Assembly (NCBI GenBank): GCA_011524675.1
Contig: WTJX01000028.1
Coordinates: 1 to 12,001 of the forward strand
Direction of reading: 5' to 3'
Length of the DNA stretch: 12,001 nucleotides
Source of the DNA: Cytophagales bacterium
GTDB lineage: Bacteria > Bacteroidota > Bacteroidia > Cytophagales > JAAEPT01
This document shows, in pieces, positions 1-9,314 of this stretch (positions within the stretch are counted from its first letter, which is position 1; every line of letters starts with the position of its first letter). A program made the translations under genes and the position numbers. The notes under the pieces were generated by a model. That model was not told the origin of the DNA. It did no database searches and saw only the letters and a list, made by a program, of their open reading frames with translations.

Positions 1-3000
1 ACTTCACTTTCCCCTTCACGTATGTAAAGCTCATGCCCACTGGTCGAATGAATGCTTTTATTAGCTATTTTAACACTAGCACCATGTTGGTTTGCACCAT
101 GCGCCATTCTGATGGTAATAAATCTGCCGTCATTTTCACGCGTCGCCAAATTGGCAATAGACAATTTATATACTGCGCCCTGTGTAGGCTCTACATCGTA
201 CTGAGTCGTTGGGTAAGAAACATAGTCTGTTTCTCCTTCGTCATTCTCTTCTGGCACTACGGTTGACACTTCAATGAGCGATCTATTGATTGTCCCTTCT
301 TCGTGCGGACACATACTATAGCCTCCAAACAGTTTGAAGTAAGGAGAATAGCCCGATTTGGTAGGTTGGAGTACCATAGTACTGAACTCATCCAAATAGT
401 CATCATCACCAAGCTCATAACCATACTTAAAGGTACTCGAATTCTGGGTGGACTCCGTATAGTTGTATTCGAGTGTACTTAACACTTCTGAATTGACATT
501 TAGTATATATGAAGACTTGAAATAGCCTTCTGCCCCTTGGGATAAATCTACCCCAAAGGAGAGGTAAGGTACATTGATCTTCGCCTTCGCATCAGTAGAA
601 ACCTTATGTATTCTCATTTCATATTGAGAATAGAGACCTGCATAACCGCCAGCATCCCAAGATTTAGTATAGCCATTGGTCTTCGTACCTGCCCAGTTGA
701 TGGTTGCGGATTTTGCAACATTAGAGCCCGCAGCAAATGTTTCATTTGAAATCGTAGAGAGTGATAAAAGATCATCTATGTCATTCACTGTGAATTCATC
801 CTCACTTTCTAGAGAAAATGTGTTGTAATCCTCTTCATCATCTACATAGACATCATAACTATCTTCAAACTCCTCAAAGTCGCTATACCAAGTCGTCTGA
901 GCGGTTAAGCCTTCAATGACGGTATTAAATGATTCTATTTCAGAAGGTAACCATTCTATCTCTCCTGTTTGAACGGTATCATTGTCAAAGTCAAAGAATT
1001 TCTCACACAAACGATGTGCGTTTTGCTCGTCTGTTGTATGCGTATTGTCTCCATAGTTGTTATCATCCATGTATTTACACACATCATAATGTGGTAAGGT
1101 ATGGGTAGAATGATAATGAAGAATATCTTGCCAGTTGGCTAAAACACCTGCTAACTCGCTATAATCAAGATATGCATCTTCTTCCTCTTCTGTATCCACA
1201 TCGTCGATACTAGCCAAGTCAGGGTACTGCTTCATCAAGTCTTGCATACTCGCCTCTAGTTCATCTATCTTATCATGAATCGTAGCTACGGTATAAGCCC
1301 ATTGCGTAGTAACCCCTTTGGAGAAGTCTATGTCTTGCGCTTCGTACTCGGTGATGTAACACGTATTGGTGTTTTCATCCACGATCCAATCTACCACTTT
1401 GGCAACTTCTACTTGATAGGCTAATCCTACCCCACCTATGATGTCGGCATATTCATTGGCTACATAGCCTTCGGTTGTAGTAGAAACCAATGGTGTTTTA
1501 CTGGTCTCCAACCTTTCGTTGAACTCATAGCTTACATCAATAGCATGGCTTCTTGTTTGAGACTCTGCTTGTTGAGCTGTACCTCCAAAAATGATGGTTG
1601 CATATCCTGCGGGAATGCTAGTATCAAAATTTTCAGTCAACTGAAGCCCTGAATTAGTACTCGAAGCAAATGACTTTTTGATGGACGTTCCTACTTCTAC
1701 AAAAGAATAACTTTGGTCACCAGGTGGGTCTCTCAATACAAACATTGGGAGTTCTATTTGTCCGTCTAAGTCGTCGTCAGGATTGACGAGTACATCTTTA
1801 CCGCTTAAGCCTTTGCTACCAAAAGCCATGATGGTTTCACTCTTATCTACCAAGAACTCTGTAGGTTCTAAGCTCGCAAAATATTCAAAAGTGATCCCTT
1901 GTAGGTATGGGAAGACAGGTAATGGGTCTCCTCCTTGGAAGCCATAATACACCATACCATCTGAGTCAACAGTATCAATGAAGACAGAAGTAGCATACTC
2001 TTGCCCTTCCATGAAAACCGAAGCTGCTGCGTCATTGGAGATAACAACAAAACCTTCATTCACAGGACAACTGAGCCCTTCGTGCTCTTCTACTACCTGT
2101 ATCTTCAAGTCTTTGTATTCTGTTCCCTCTATCGAATAATACGTAGCATACGCCAAGGTATCGTTTCCAGCACACACAGAAGCTACTTCTTCCCCAAGGG
2201 TACTGAGTACTTTGATCTCTGGTGTTTTATGGAAAACAAATTCAAGGGTATCTTCAAGATTCATATTTTCTTGACTAAACACATAGCTTTCATAGGCATC
2301 GGTATATAACCTTTGCTTACTTCTCGCTCTGAAATAATCGACATAGAGTTTTGAACTCAAATCTAAAGGAGAAGCATCTACTACTTTCACCGTATAGTCA
2401 TCTGGTCTCAAGGCTAAATCAATATTCCCTATTTCGTCTGTTTCAAACTCTTCGTAGTAATCTCCAGCTACATTGTTTACCGCTAAGGTAAAAGAAGTGT
2501 TCGCCAAGCCAAAACCACACGCATTTTGAATATTCGCAAAAAGCGCGATATGCGTTGTATCTACAAAGTCCACACTGGTAGTGCTTGCATTTTCTAATGA
2601 CACTACTACACTGTCTTCTTCTTGATCGAAGTTCCAATAGACCTCTTCTGCGCCTTCCGCTTCTGAGGTTTTCAAAGGGCTTACCACTACGGCATACTCT
2701 GCCAAGGTGAGCATGGTACTCAACGCAAATTGATAGTTACCATTGGCATTGGTGGTTTGCGTTTCGGTTTTCAAGGTATTGCCCAATCCATCTAAATAAT
2801 GCAAGCTTACCTCTACTCCTTCTTCACCTACAGTATTGTAAGCATTATATACTTTTCCAGATAAGTAGCTTCCATCTAAATCATAAATGGTGGTCGCCGA
2901 CGCTCCTTGTGTACTTGGGTCTAGATAGACCTCTTGATTGTTATTGGCAAATGTATGCGCTCCTAAAGTTGCCTCTACATTGTAGTTTATTCCTTCTTCT

Positions 3001-6000
3001 GGGATATAAATTCCTGAGACGGTATAATAACCATTTTCGTCTGTAGTGGTGGTATAGGTAGTATAAGGCTGTGTATCATCTAGCCTTCCTTTGATTTTGA
3101 TACTGACACCCGACACCGCCGACTGTGTTTCAAAATCTTTCACCGAACCTATCAAAGCACCGTAAGACTTAGAATAACCCCAGTCCATCAAAGAGCGCAC
3201 TTCGTTGTAGTCATCCGTTGCTTTTATCAAGTACAAATACTTGTGTCCGTCATAGATGTTTTGATCGTCCACAAAGAAGTTGACCGCATTGCTTACCTCT
3301 CCTAGTTTCTCAAAGGTAGCGTTTGCCCCATGTTGAGCCACATCGTCCACATCTGCTTTGAATATTTGAACAAAGTCTGGTGTTACAGCGTCTGCACTAG
3401 TGCTATACGTCCAACTGAGACGAATTTGATTTGCATACGCTCCTTTTGATGCTTCAAAAGAAGTCGCAAAATCATCATAGTTTACATTATTGTACAACTC
3501 TCCTGTAGCACTGATAGACTCATTGCCAACATATAACTCACCCTCTACCATTCTAAACGGTGTTAAGGTATAAGTATATTCTTTATCCGTTACATCAGGC
3601 ACAAAAACATCAAGGTACATCACGTCAGAGGATAATAAGGTATCTAAAGGCGTTGTGCCTAAGTCGTCTCTATAGAGTAAGAATCCATCATTGTATTCCC
3701 ACGTATATTCCCATGCTAAACGAATGTATGACTCAGACTCTTCTTGCGAAGCCCAAAGGCTTGTTTCTCCTGCGATGCTTGGAAACTGAGGGAAATATTC
3801 ATTTTCCTCTACAGGCTCAGAAAGATACTCTTTCTCCTCTGTTCCTCTTACACTATGAGCCACCACATAAAAATCATATAGATCCGCTGGCTTTCCGTTC
3901 TCATAGGTAAAAGAAGTTTCATCAACTGACAAGTCTGCTAACAACTCATAACCGCTGTTGGCATTAGGCTTTCCATACAAGTAAAAGCCACTAACATTAT
4001 AATTGTCTGGGTACTCCCAAGAAATGTCTAATAAGTTATCATCATTTGATGCTACCGACAAATTGCTCACTTGCTCTATGGCAGGGAAAAAGGCAGTATC
4101 AGAAGAAGCATCTGAATAATACTTATCATAATCGTTCTGACGATAGGCATAGATTTCATACGTATGAATCGTTCCCGGTAAACCACTGGTATCTATCATA
4201 GTATAAGAAGTCGTAGTATGTGGCATATCTGCCAATAGTTCGTCATTTCTCATCACCAAGAAACCATCTACATAAGGAGCAGTATATTCCCAGTATAAGG
4301 CCACCTTGTTCTCAGCAGCGATGCTGTTGGCATACATCGTATCGGCAGTAACTAAACTTGGAAACTCTAAGCTTGCTTTCTTGTAAGGCGTATATTCTTC
4401 CGTACTCGCATTGTATCCTCTAATAGCATAATTATAGGTATTACTTGGTACACCTGTAGTATCATAGAAATACAAGGCTTCGTTTGCCTCTACAGTACCG
4501 ATAAAATCAAATGATCTGTAGATTTCAAAATAATCTATGTTACCCGTATAACTCCAATATACTTCTACTCTGTTACTGTCTTGCTGCGATACAAAATCTA
4601 TGTATTCTATCTCGGCATAACCCGGAAAAGTAACTTGATCTGACGCTGCAACCACGTCAGACGTATCTGAGGTATAAGGCGTAGTATATACGGCTGCCAC
4701 ACTATAGGTATAGGAATAACCTGGGGTAGCGGTACTGTCAATGTATTGACGCGTTTCATCCTCAAAAATTTGCGCGATCAAAGTTTCACTTCTGTAAATC
4801 AAGAAACTAGTGTAGTTGCCACCATCTACCATCCAGCTTACCGCCACATTAGAGGCCACTTCTTGAGCAATGTTTGACACCGCTAGTATTTCTGCTACCG
4901 CTTCGTTTGACGCTAAATTGTACTGAGAAATAGTGTCTAGTAGTATAGCTTCCACGCCATAGTCTCCCGCAGACCAGCTTAACACTTCTTCCTCAAAATA
5001 ATGATCTGGATGCGTAGCCGACAACGTCAATGTTCCTAAAGAAGCAGGGTCAAGCGCAATAGCATCAAACCTAAACTTCCCTAAATCATCTGTGGTAGCA
5101 ACCAAATAAGTAGTAGTAGCAGCAGTAGATAAATATGCCTTTACTGTTGCGCCTTCAATCGGTTGTGTACCATCATGGGTTAACAATTGACCTTCTGCAT
5201 AGTAAGGCGAAGTAGCACTACCATAAGTATATAAAGTATCACTGATTAACGTACTCACCGTACCGTCTAGCTCTTCTCTATCTTGCTTCGCTACTATTTT
5301 ATACAAATAGCTTGTGCCATCTGTCGCAGCCTCATAGTCGTAATAACTTCTATTGACGTGATTTAACACCTCCAACAATTTATCCTCTCTATACACTTCA
5401 AATTCTGCTTCTATGTGTATTGGGTATTCCCAATACAATCTCACATAGTTATCATAAGAAGTAGCAGAAAACTGTGTAGGACCAGTTAAATCATTCTGAT
5501 TAGTAAAGGTGGTACTGTATTCTGTACTTTCAATGACCGTATAATACTGCTCGCCTTCCAATGCTTCTAAGCTTAGGACAAAAGTATTCGCTTCATTATA
5601 CGCCGGTGCGTAGTGGTACGACCTTGCAAAAGCATCTAAGGCTATCGTATCTGCGCTTGTTGTCTGGTCTTTGTCTTGTACGATCAAGCGATAAGATTCC
5701 GCGAAAGCGTAATCATACGTCCACGATAAACTCAAAGAAGTAGGGATAGCCTCGTTTCTTACAAAAAGAGTAGTAGGCACATCTGCTGTCGTTATTGAAG
5801 CTGTCTGTACGTCCGATGACAACACCGTATCTGTCTCCGCTACAGGGGCATTCCATCGGAATGGAGTAACCGCATATTCATAGGTAGTGCCATAAGCCTT
5901 GTCTGACTCATCTAAGAAGGTATTGTTTCCGTATTTAGAAACATTTCCTATGACCTCAAAAGACGCATCACTTACCTCTTTTCTAGCTATTTGATAGCCA

Positions 6001-9000
6001 TCAAAATTAAACTCGTTCTCTTCTACACCAGAAGGATTAAAATCCCACGCTAGCTGAATAGCCGTAGAAGTTAAAGAACTAAGCGTCAAATTCGTTACTC
6101 CTAAGATGTTTGGATATACTACCTCAGAACTATCCATGGCAGAAAACACCGTGTCTACGCCATTGTTTGAAGTATATAACTGAACACCGTATAAGGTTAA
6201 CTCCCCAGACGCTCCATATACATCTGTAAAGTCGTTTGACTCCCCTTTCAAAGAAGTTCCTATCAATGTACCATTGCGGTAAACAATGATACCATCATAG
6301 TCTTGATTGCTTTGATTGACCGATAGTGTCAAAGAAGAATCCGCATTATATGTGATATTCACAGATTCTACTGCTGCAATATCAGCCATGTTTTCATAAC
6401 GTGTGATTTCTTGTACTTGAAGCTTTTCTTCATCTTCTACCTGATAGGCTATCACATAATACACATAGTCTTCGCCAGAAGTAGCCGTTTCATCAGTGAA
6501 GTAGTTGGTTTTTAATGCCGCATAATTGACATCGTCAAAGTCTGCATCATACACTACTTCCATACCCGAGGCATTGTGAGCAGCCGAGTCAAACGCTACG
6601 TCCGTATCCTCTGGCACTACTGTTGCCAAAAAGGTCAAGTCTTCTATCGCCGTAAATGCGCTGCTTTGCTTTCTGCGATACACATTGAAAAGCACCTCTT
6701 CTGTATGGTCATATAACCAAAATAAATTGAGCTGATCTGCATCTTTGCTTGCGGTAAAGATATTATCTACCAATAGGTTAGTAGCAGACTCTTCATTGAA
6801 GCCAGACACATCATAGAGGCTCACTTCCAAGACTCTATTGTCCGTAGTCATGATGTACTCCTCTAAAGAAGCTTCAAACGTATGATCCCCATAGCTTGCC
6901 GAAAAAGTAACACTACCTTCATAGCCATAGTAAATCCCCTCATCCACTTTGAAATAACCATTTTCATCAGAAGTAGCAGTATAGCTCGCTGAACCACCCT
7001 CATACTGTACGTGAATGCTTACTTCCACCTCAGGCACTCGAAAGAAGCCACTTTGTGTCATCACATAGCCTTCTATTGATCCGTTAGGCGCAATATATGA
7101 AGTATCAGAAACGCTACTATACTCTGCCCCTTCCTTCATAAGTCGTACCTCATAGCTTTCTATCGCACCAAATTCTGGCCAATTGTAGTGATACACTTGC
7201 GTACCATCAAAGCCCGTAGCCGAATAGACATATTCAATAAATTCTCCTTCTCTATAGACCGCTAGGCTATCGCAGAAATAAGATAAATTCGTTAAGTCAG
7301 GCAAGCTAACCTCTACCGTATCGTTTACTGCCGTAGCAGCAATGTCATAACTAAAAAACACACCCGTATCTACCGCTACAACGAAATCTTCATTTAGCTC
7401 TGAGCTATACAAACTAATTTGATAGATGTATTCCTTTCCTAATGTCAAATCGCTAGTATAAGGGTCATCAAAGGTATAATCCTCATACACTTCACCTAAA
7501 TAAGTAAAATTCGTTTCATCAATCGCCTTTCTATACACTTTGAATACATTGTCCAAATCCGTATCTGTTGACCACTGCATATGAATGTTTGCGGGGTCGC
7601 TTTTGGTGATCTCATCCATTGTCCCCATTTCATACACATTCGTACCACCAGAAGTATTTCTTACGACACAAATTTGACTCCCATATTTCTTATCGTAGAT
7701 CGCCAAACTATAGTCTCTGGTAACGTCTGGACCTAAAAACTCTGACACTGAATAGTCAAAGGTTCGGTTATTGATCGCATTGCTGACAAAAGATCGAGCA
7801 CTCGCATCTACCTTAACCGCCTCAGCATCATAGTACTCATTCGCAGGATCTAAAGCCGTAGTCAATTCTTCATTTCCATCATTTTCCTCATTCAATTTGA
7901 AGTAAGCCACCAAATTGGCTTCATCCCCCGTTCTTTGGTACGTATAATTATACAATATTTCCTGTGCACTACGTAGCTCATCCCATACTCTCCATTCCGA
8001 TACGGCAGCACCCAAACCGTTGCCACTACCATTACCAAACGCCTTATCAAAGTTCCACGAAATGCTCGCTGCTGCTTGTCCTACTTGCACACCGTCAACA
8101 AAAAGTTTTGTCGTCCCCGCAGAAGTACTCACAAGGGCGATATGCTCCCAAACATCAAGGGTAGTAAACGTATAGCCAAAAGAATAGTCTTGGTTGTCCG
8201 TATGCAGTTTCAATACATTGTCTGCCTTGTCAATAAAAATATAATCGCTATGATCGCTAGAGGACAATAAGTACATATCTACCCCAGTAGCGTAGGGCAA
8301 ACTTTCCATTTTAGCCCAAAACTCATTCGTCCATGTAGGAGACGTATAGCTCGTGTTCAGTTGGCTAATATCAATGTATCCGTTTTCTGCTATTTGCAGT
8401 TGATAATCCGTTTCATATTTGTTAGAAGCCAAAAAAGCATCCACATCAGAGGCTGCTATCACTTGCTCGTAGATATTATCGTTTTTGGTAACATCTTTCA
8501 CGACAAAGTAAACATCATTTCCGTAAGGAGAAACCAAACAATTGGCATCTACACTCCAAGAAACCGTAGAATAAGCATCGGAAAACGCATCCCCTCCGTT
8601 GTTGACCAATAATTCAAAACTCATCGTTTGCCCTGAATCCATGTGTAAGCTCGTCTCGGCATAGTCCGCAGCAGTAGCAGGATTAGACGTATAAGCATGT
8701 AAATAATACTCATACACTTGACCACTCAAAAGCCCTAGTTCTACTTTATTGCCATTGATGTCTGCCCAGCCAGTATCTACAAAACTTTGCACATCAGGAC
8801 TTCCTTGATACATCACTTCCTCGTAGGCATTGTTTTGCTCATCATACCTTTTTCTTATCAGTATCGCTTCGTCCAAATCGGCAGGAAGAAGGTTTGCCCA
8901 TGTAACATAGATCACACCAAATTCTTCATTGTCAGTAGCATTGAAGTACTGCAAATCCTCGTCATAAGGCTTTGTGATGTTTAAAAATAAGTTGGCACCA

Positions 9001-9281
9001 GAAGACGAAGGGCCTAACGTGATCGTTTTGCCACTAGCGCCATTCAGCATGATCTTCTCCGAAGAGTAGATGTAAGCGTTCTTACCCGAAGCAGGAGCAA
9101 TACTTTCTTCTATCGCTACATTGGTATAGCGCAAAGTATCGTCTAAGCTTCCTATCTGACTGGAAATGGTGGTATCCTTTCCATAATCGTCCGAATTGAT
9201 TTGTGCATAGGCATGAACTCCCCATAGACAAAACAATACTAGGCCGAACGATTTCATTCGATCGAATAGTTTGATTTTCAT
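1..9281 (-). CDS. Giant secreted multidomain surface protein (LamG, FN3-like array, carboxypeptidase-regulatory-like modules), 3' end outside window
   Basis: One frame stays open from ATG at 9281 to the left edge: 3093 codons plus two bases, no stop, C-terminus missing. Residues 1-26 form a signal peptide (KIK n-region, LVLFCLWG core, AYA before Gln27), so the product is exported. Domains in order: FN3-like about 115-215; LamG jelly roll about 304-470; FN3-like modules about 550-2035, with carboxypeptidase-regulatory/CNA-B-like modules near 735-830 and 1355-1450; three such modules about 2040-2320; then an unassigned C-terminal region with an RDPPGD motif (2557-2562). No catalytic residues were recognised. 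The protein is rich in Asp/Glu and poor in Cys. An in-frame stop at 9297-9299 limits the start; Met9 (9257) is an alternative giving a shorter signal peptide, and neither has a Shine-Dalgarno. It lies 33 bases after the fibre-like gene, probably in one operon. A role in adhesion or cell-surface structure is inferred. Export by type IX secretion is likely but the sorting domain cannot be seen. Confidence 0.95.
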   Translation of the reverse strand, partial: MKIKLFDRMKSFGLVLFCLWGVHAYAQINSDDYGKDTTISSQIGSLDDTLRYTNVAIEESIAPASGKNAYIYSSEKIMLNGASGKTITLGPSSSGANLFLNITKPYDEDLQYFNATDNEEFGVIYVTWANLLPADLDEAILIRKRYDEQNNAYEEVMYQGSPDVQSFVDTGWADINGNKVELGLLSGQVYEYYLHAYTSNPATAADYAETSLHMDSGQTMSFELLVNNGGDAFSDAYSTVSWSVDANCLVSPYGNDVYFVVKDVTKNDNIYEQVIAASDVDAFLASNKYETDYQLQIAENGYIDISQLNTSYTSPTWTNEFWAKMESLPYATGVDMYLLSSSDHSDYIFIDKADNVLKLHTDNQDYSFGYTFTTLDVWEHIALVSTSAGTTKLFVDGVQVGQAAASISWNFDKAFGNGSGNGLGAAVSEWRVWDELRSAQEILYNYTYQRTGDEANLVAYFKLNEENDGNEELTTALDPANEYYDAEAVKVDASARSFVSNAINNRTFDYSVSEFLGPDVTRDYSLAIYDKKYGSQICVVRNTSGGTNVYEMGTMDEITKSDPANIHMQWSTDTDLDNVFKVYRKAIDETNFTYLGEVYEDYTFDDPYTSDLTLGKEYIYQISLYSSELNEDFVVAVDTGVFFSYDIAATAVNDTVEVSLPDLTNLSYFCDSLAVYREGEFIEYVYSATGFDGTQVYHYNWPEFGAIESYEVRLMKEGAEYSSVSDTSYIAPNGSIEGYVMTQSGFFRVPEVEVSIHVQYEGGSASYTATSDENGYFKVDEGIYYGYEGSVTFSASYGDHTFEASLEEYIMTTDNRVLEVSLYDVSGFNEESATNLLVDNIFTASKDADQLNLFWLYDHTEEVLFNVYRRKQSSAFTAIEDLTFLATVVPEDTDVAFDSAAHNASGMEVVYDADFDDVNYAALKTNYFTDETATSGEDYVYYVIAYQVEDEEKLQVQEITRYENMADIAAVESVNITYNADSSLTLSVNQSNQDYDGIIVYRNGTLIGTSLKGESNDFTDVYGASGELTLYGVQLYTSNNGVDTVFSAMDSSEVVYPNILGVTNLTLSSLTSTAIQLAWDFNPSGVEENEFNFDGYQIARKEVSDASFEVIGNVSKYGNNTFLDESDKAYGTTYEYAVTPFRWNAPVAETDTVLSSDVQTASITTADVPTTLFVRNEAIPTSLSLSWTYDYAFAESYRLIVQDKDQTTSADTIALDAFARSYHYAPAYNEANTFVLSLEALEGEQYYTVIESTEYSTTFTNQNDLTGPTQFSATSYDNYVRLYWEYPIHIEAEFEVYREDKLLEVLNHVNRSYYDYEAATDGTSYLYKIVAKQDREELDGTVSTLISDTLYTYGSATSPYYAEGQLLTHDGTQPIEGATVKAYLSTAATTTYLVATTDDLGKFRFDAIALDPASLGTLTLSATHPDHYFEEEVLSWSAGDYGVEAILLDTISQYNLASNEAVAEILAVSNIAQEVASNVAVSWMVDGGNYTSFLIYRSETLIAQIFEDETRQYIDSTATPGYSYTYSVAAVYTTPYTSDTSDVVAASDQVTFPGYAEIEYIDFVSQQDSNRVEVYWSYTGNIDYFEIYRSFDFIGTVEANEALYFYDTTGVPSNTYNYAIRGYNASTEEYTPYKKASLEFPSLVTADTMYANSIAAENKVALYWEYTAPYVDGFLVMRNDELLADMPHTTTSYTMIDTSGLPGTIHTYEIYAYRQNDYDKYYSDASSDTAFFPAIEQVSNLSVASNDDNLLDISWEYPDNYNVSGFYLYGKPNANSGYELLADLSVDETSFTYENGKPADLYDFYVVAHSVRGTEEKEYLSEPVEENEYFPQFPSIAGETSLWASQEESESYIRLAWEYTWEYNDGFLLYRDDLGTTPLDTLLSSDVMYLDVFVPDVTDKEYTYTLTPFRMVEGELYVGNESISATGELYNNVNYDDFATSFEASKGAYANQIRLSWTYSTSADAVTPDFVQIFKADVDDVAQHGANATFEKLGEVSNAVNFFVDDQNIYDGHKYLYLIKATDDYNEVRSLMDWGYSKSYGALIGSVKDFETQSAVSGVSIKIKGRLDDTQPYTTYTTTTDENGYYTVSGIYIPEEGINYNVEATLGAHTFANNNQEVYLDPSTQGASATTIYDLDGSYLSGKVYNAYNTVGEEGVEVSLHYLDGLGNTLKTETQTTNANGNYQFALSTMLTLAEYAVVVSPLKTSEAEGAEEVYWNFDQEEDSVVVSLENASTTSVDFVDTTHIALFANIQNACGFGLANTSFTLAVNNVAGDYYEEFETDEIGNIDLALRPDDYTVKVVDASPLDLSSKLYVDYFRARSKQRLYTDAYESYVFSQENMNLEDTLEFVFHKTPEIKVLSTLGEEVASVCAGNDTLAYATYYSIEGTEYKDLKIQVVEEHEGLSCPVNEGFVVISNDAAASVFMEGQEYATSVFIDTVDSDGMVYYGFQGGDPLPVFPYLQGITFEYFASLEPTEFLVDKSETIMAFGSKGLSGKDVLVNPDDDLDGQIELPMFVLRDPPGDQSYSFVEVGTSIKKSFASSTNSGLQLTENFDTSIPAGYATIIFGGTAQQAESQTRSHAIDVSYEFNERLETSKTPLVSTTTEGYVANEYADIIGGVGLAYQVEVAKVVDWIVDENTNTCYITEYEAQDIDFSKGVTTQWAYTVATIHDKIDELEASMQDLMKQYPDLASIDDVDTEEEEDAYLDYSELAGVLANWQDILHYHSTHTLPHYDVCKYMDDNNYGDNTHTTDEQNAHRLCEKFFDFDNDTVQTGEIEWLPSEIESFNTVIEGLTAQTTWYSDFEEFEDSYDVYVDDEEDYNTFSLESEDEFTVNDIDDLLSLSTISNETFAAGSNVAKSATINWAGTKTNGYTKSWDAGGYAGLYSQYEMRIHKVSTDAKAKINVPYLSFGVDLSQGAEGYFKSSYILNVNSEVLSTLEYNYTESTQNSSTFKYGYELGDDDYLDEFSTMVLQPTKSGYSPYFKLFGGYSMCPHEEGTINRSLIEVSTVVPEENDEGETDYVSYPTTQYDVEPTQGAVYKLSIANLATRENDGRFITIRMAHGANQHGASVKIANKSIHSTSGHELYIREGESE
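3..1800 (-). other. Unassigned C-terminal region of the giant protein (about residues 2535-3093)
   Basis: This stretch does not repeat the FN3 or regulatory pattern. It opens with an acidic DDDLDG run, then ELPMFVLRDPPGDQSYSFVE (RDPPGD at 2557-2562). A likely helical, acidic segment follows around 2695-2760 (TIHDKIDELEASMQDLMKQY, then DTEEEED). Near 2984-2997 it reads LFGGYSMCPHEEGT, and the last part (about 3050-3085) looks like a beta-sandwich strand set, AVYKLSIANLATRENDGRF and then a GANQHGASVKI segment, comparable to Ig-like domains. I recognise no named family with confidence. Its His, Cys and acidic residues could bind metal, but this is speculation. Confidence 0.6.
2322..3176 (-). other. 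Three consecutive carboxypeptidase-regulatory / CNA-B-like modules of the giant protein (about residues 2036-2320)
   Basis: The first unit reads GALIGSVKDFE, then SGVSIKIKGR, then TTTTDENGYYTVSGIYIP. The second reads GSYLSGKVYNA, then EEGVEVSLHYLDG, then TTNANGNYQFALS. The third is weaker: NTSFTLAVNNV, then FETDEIGNIDLALRPDDYTVKVV. The order (G-x-V, then GV-x-V, then T-(D/N)-x-x-G-x-Y/I, then a final beta strand) is that of the prealbumin-like regulatory fold. These modules are usually structural spacers in Bacteroidota surface proteins. The third assignment is tentative. Confidence 0.72.
3177..7634 (-). repeat. Array of divergent fibronectin-III-like modules in the giant protein (about residues 550-2035)
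   Basis: About a dozen modules repeat the FN3 signature at protein level: a B-strand with a central Trp (IHMQWS, LNLFWLY, IQLAWDF, LSLSWTY, VRLYWEY, VAVSWMV, VEVYWSY, VALYWEY, LDISWEY, IRLAWEY, IRLSWTY), a C-strand such as FEVYRED or FLIYRSE about 10-20 residues later, and a late Y-x-Y-x-(V/I)-x-A/G strand (YLYKIVAKQD, YTYSVAAVY, YNYAIRGYN). Some are atypical: the unit near 650-730 lacks the Trp and the one near 965-1045 is short. Regulatory-like modules with the TxDENGYF / TDDLGKFRF signature sit near 735-830 and 1355-1450. The units have diverged too far for DNA-level repeats to be seen by eye. The array probably forms a long stalk or spacer. Confidence 0.8.
7872..8372 (-). other. LamG / concanavalin-like jelly-roll domain of the giant protein (about residues 304-470)
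   Basis: Translation shows the usual order of a bacterial LamG-like domain: TWTNEFWAKM early, then YIFIDKADNVLKLHTDN, then LDVWEHIALVSTSAGTTKLF followed by VDGVQVGQA, then a glycine-rich turn and EWRVWDELRSAQEI, ending at NLVAYFKLNE. The pattern W-x-H-I-A, then T-x-K-L-F-V-D-G, then W-R-V-W-x-x-x-R-S-A-x-E-I is typical of this fold in secreted bacterial proteins. Such domains often bind carbohydrate or protein ligands, but no ligand can be read from the sequence. Confidence 0.88.
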
Positions 9282-9314
9282 ATATCGTTGGATTGGTTAA
9301 GTGAAAGAAGGCTA

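Noticed and set aside
1868..2637. Minus-strand frames of 63 and 64 codons at 1868-2059 and 2443-2637
   Set aside because: Out-of-frame overlaps with the giant coding sequence, which reads sensibly through both.
33..8984. Short plus-strand open frames (for example 33-266, 2001-2309, 3560-3910, 7964-8270, 8361-8612)
   Set aside because: All lie antisense to the continuous giant frame, have no protein-like composition or ribosome-binding context, and are explained by codon bias of the opposite strand.
9222..9281. Lipoprotein signal (Cys18 in the leader LVLFC)
   Set aside because: The residues before Cys (VLF) do not fit a lipobox, and a standard cleavage site AYA/Q follows, so a plain Sec signal peptide is favoured.
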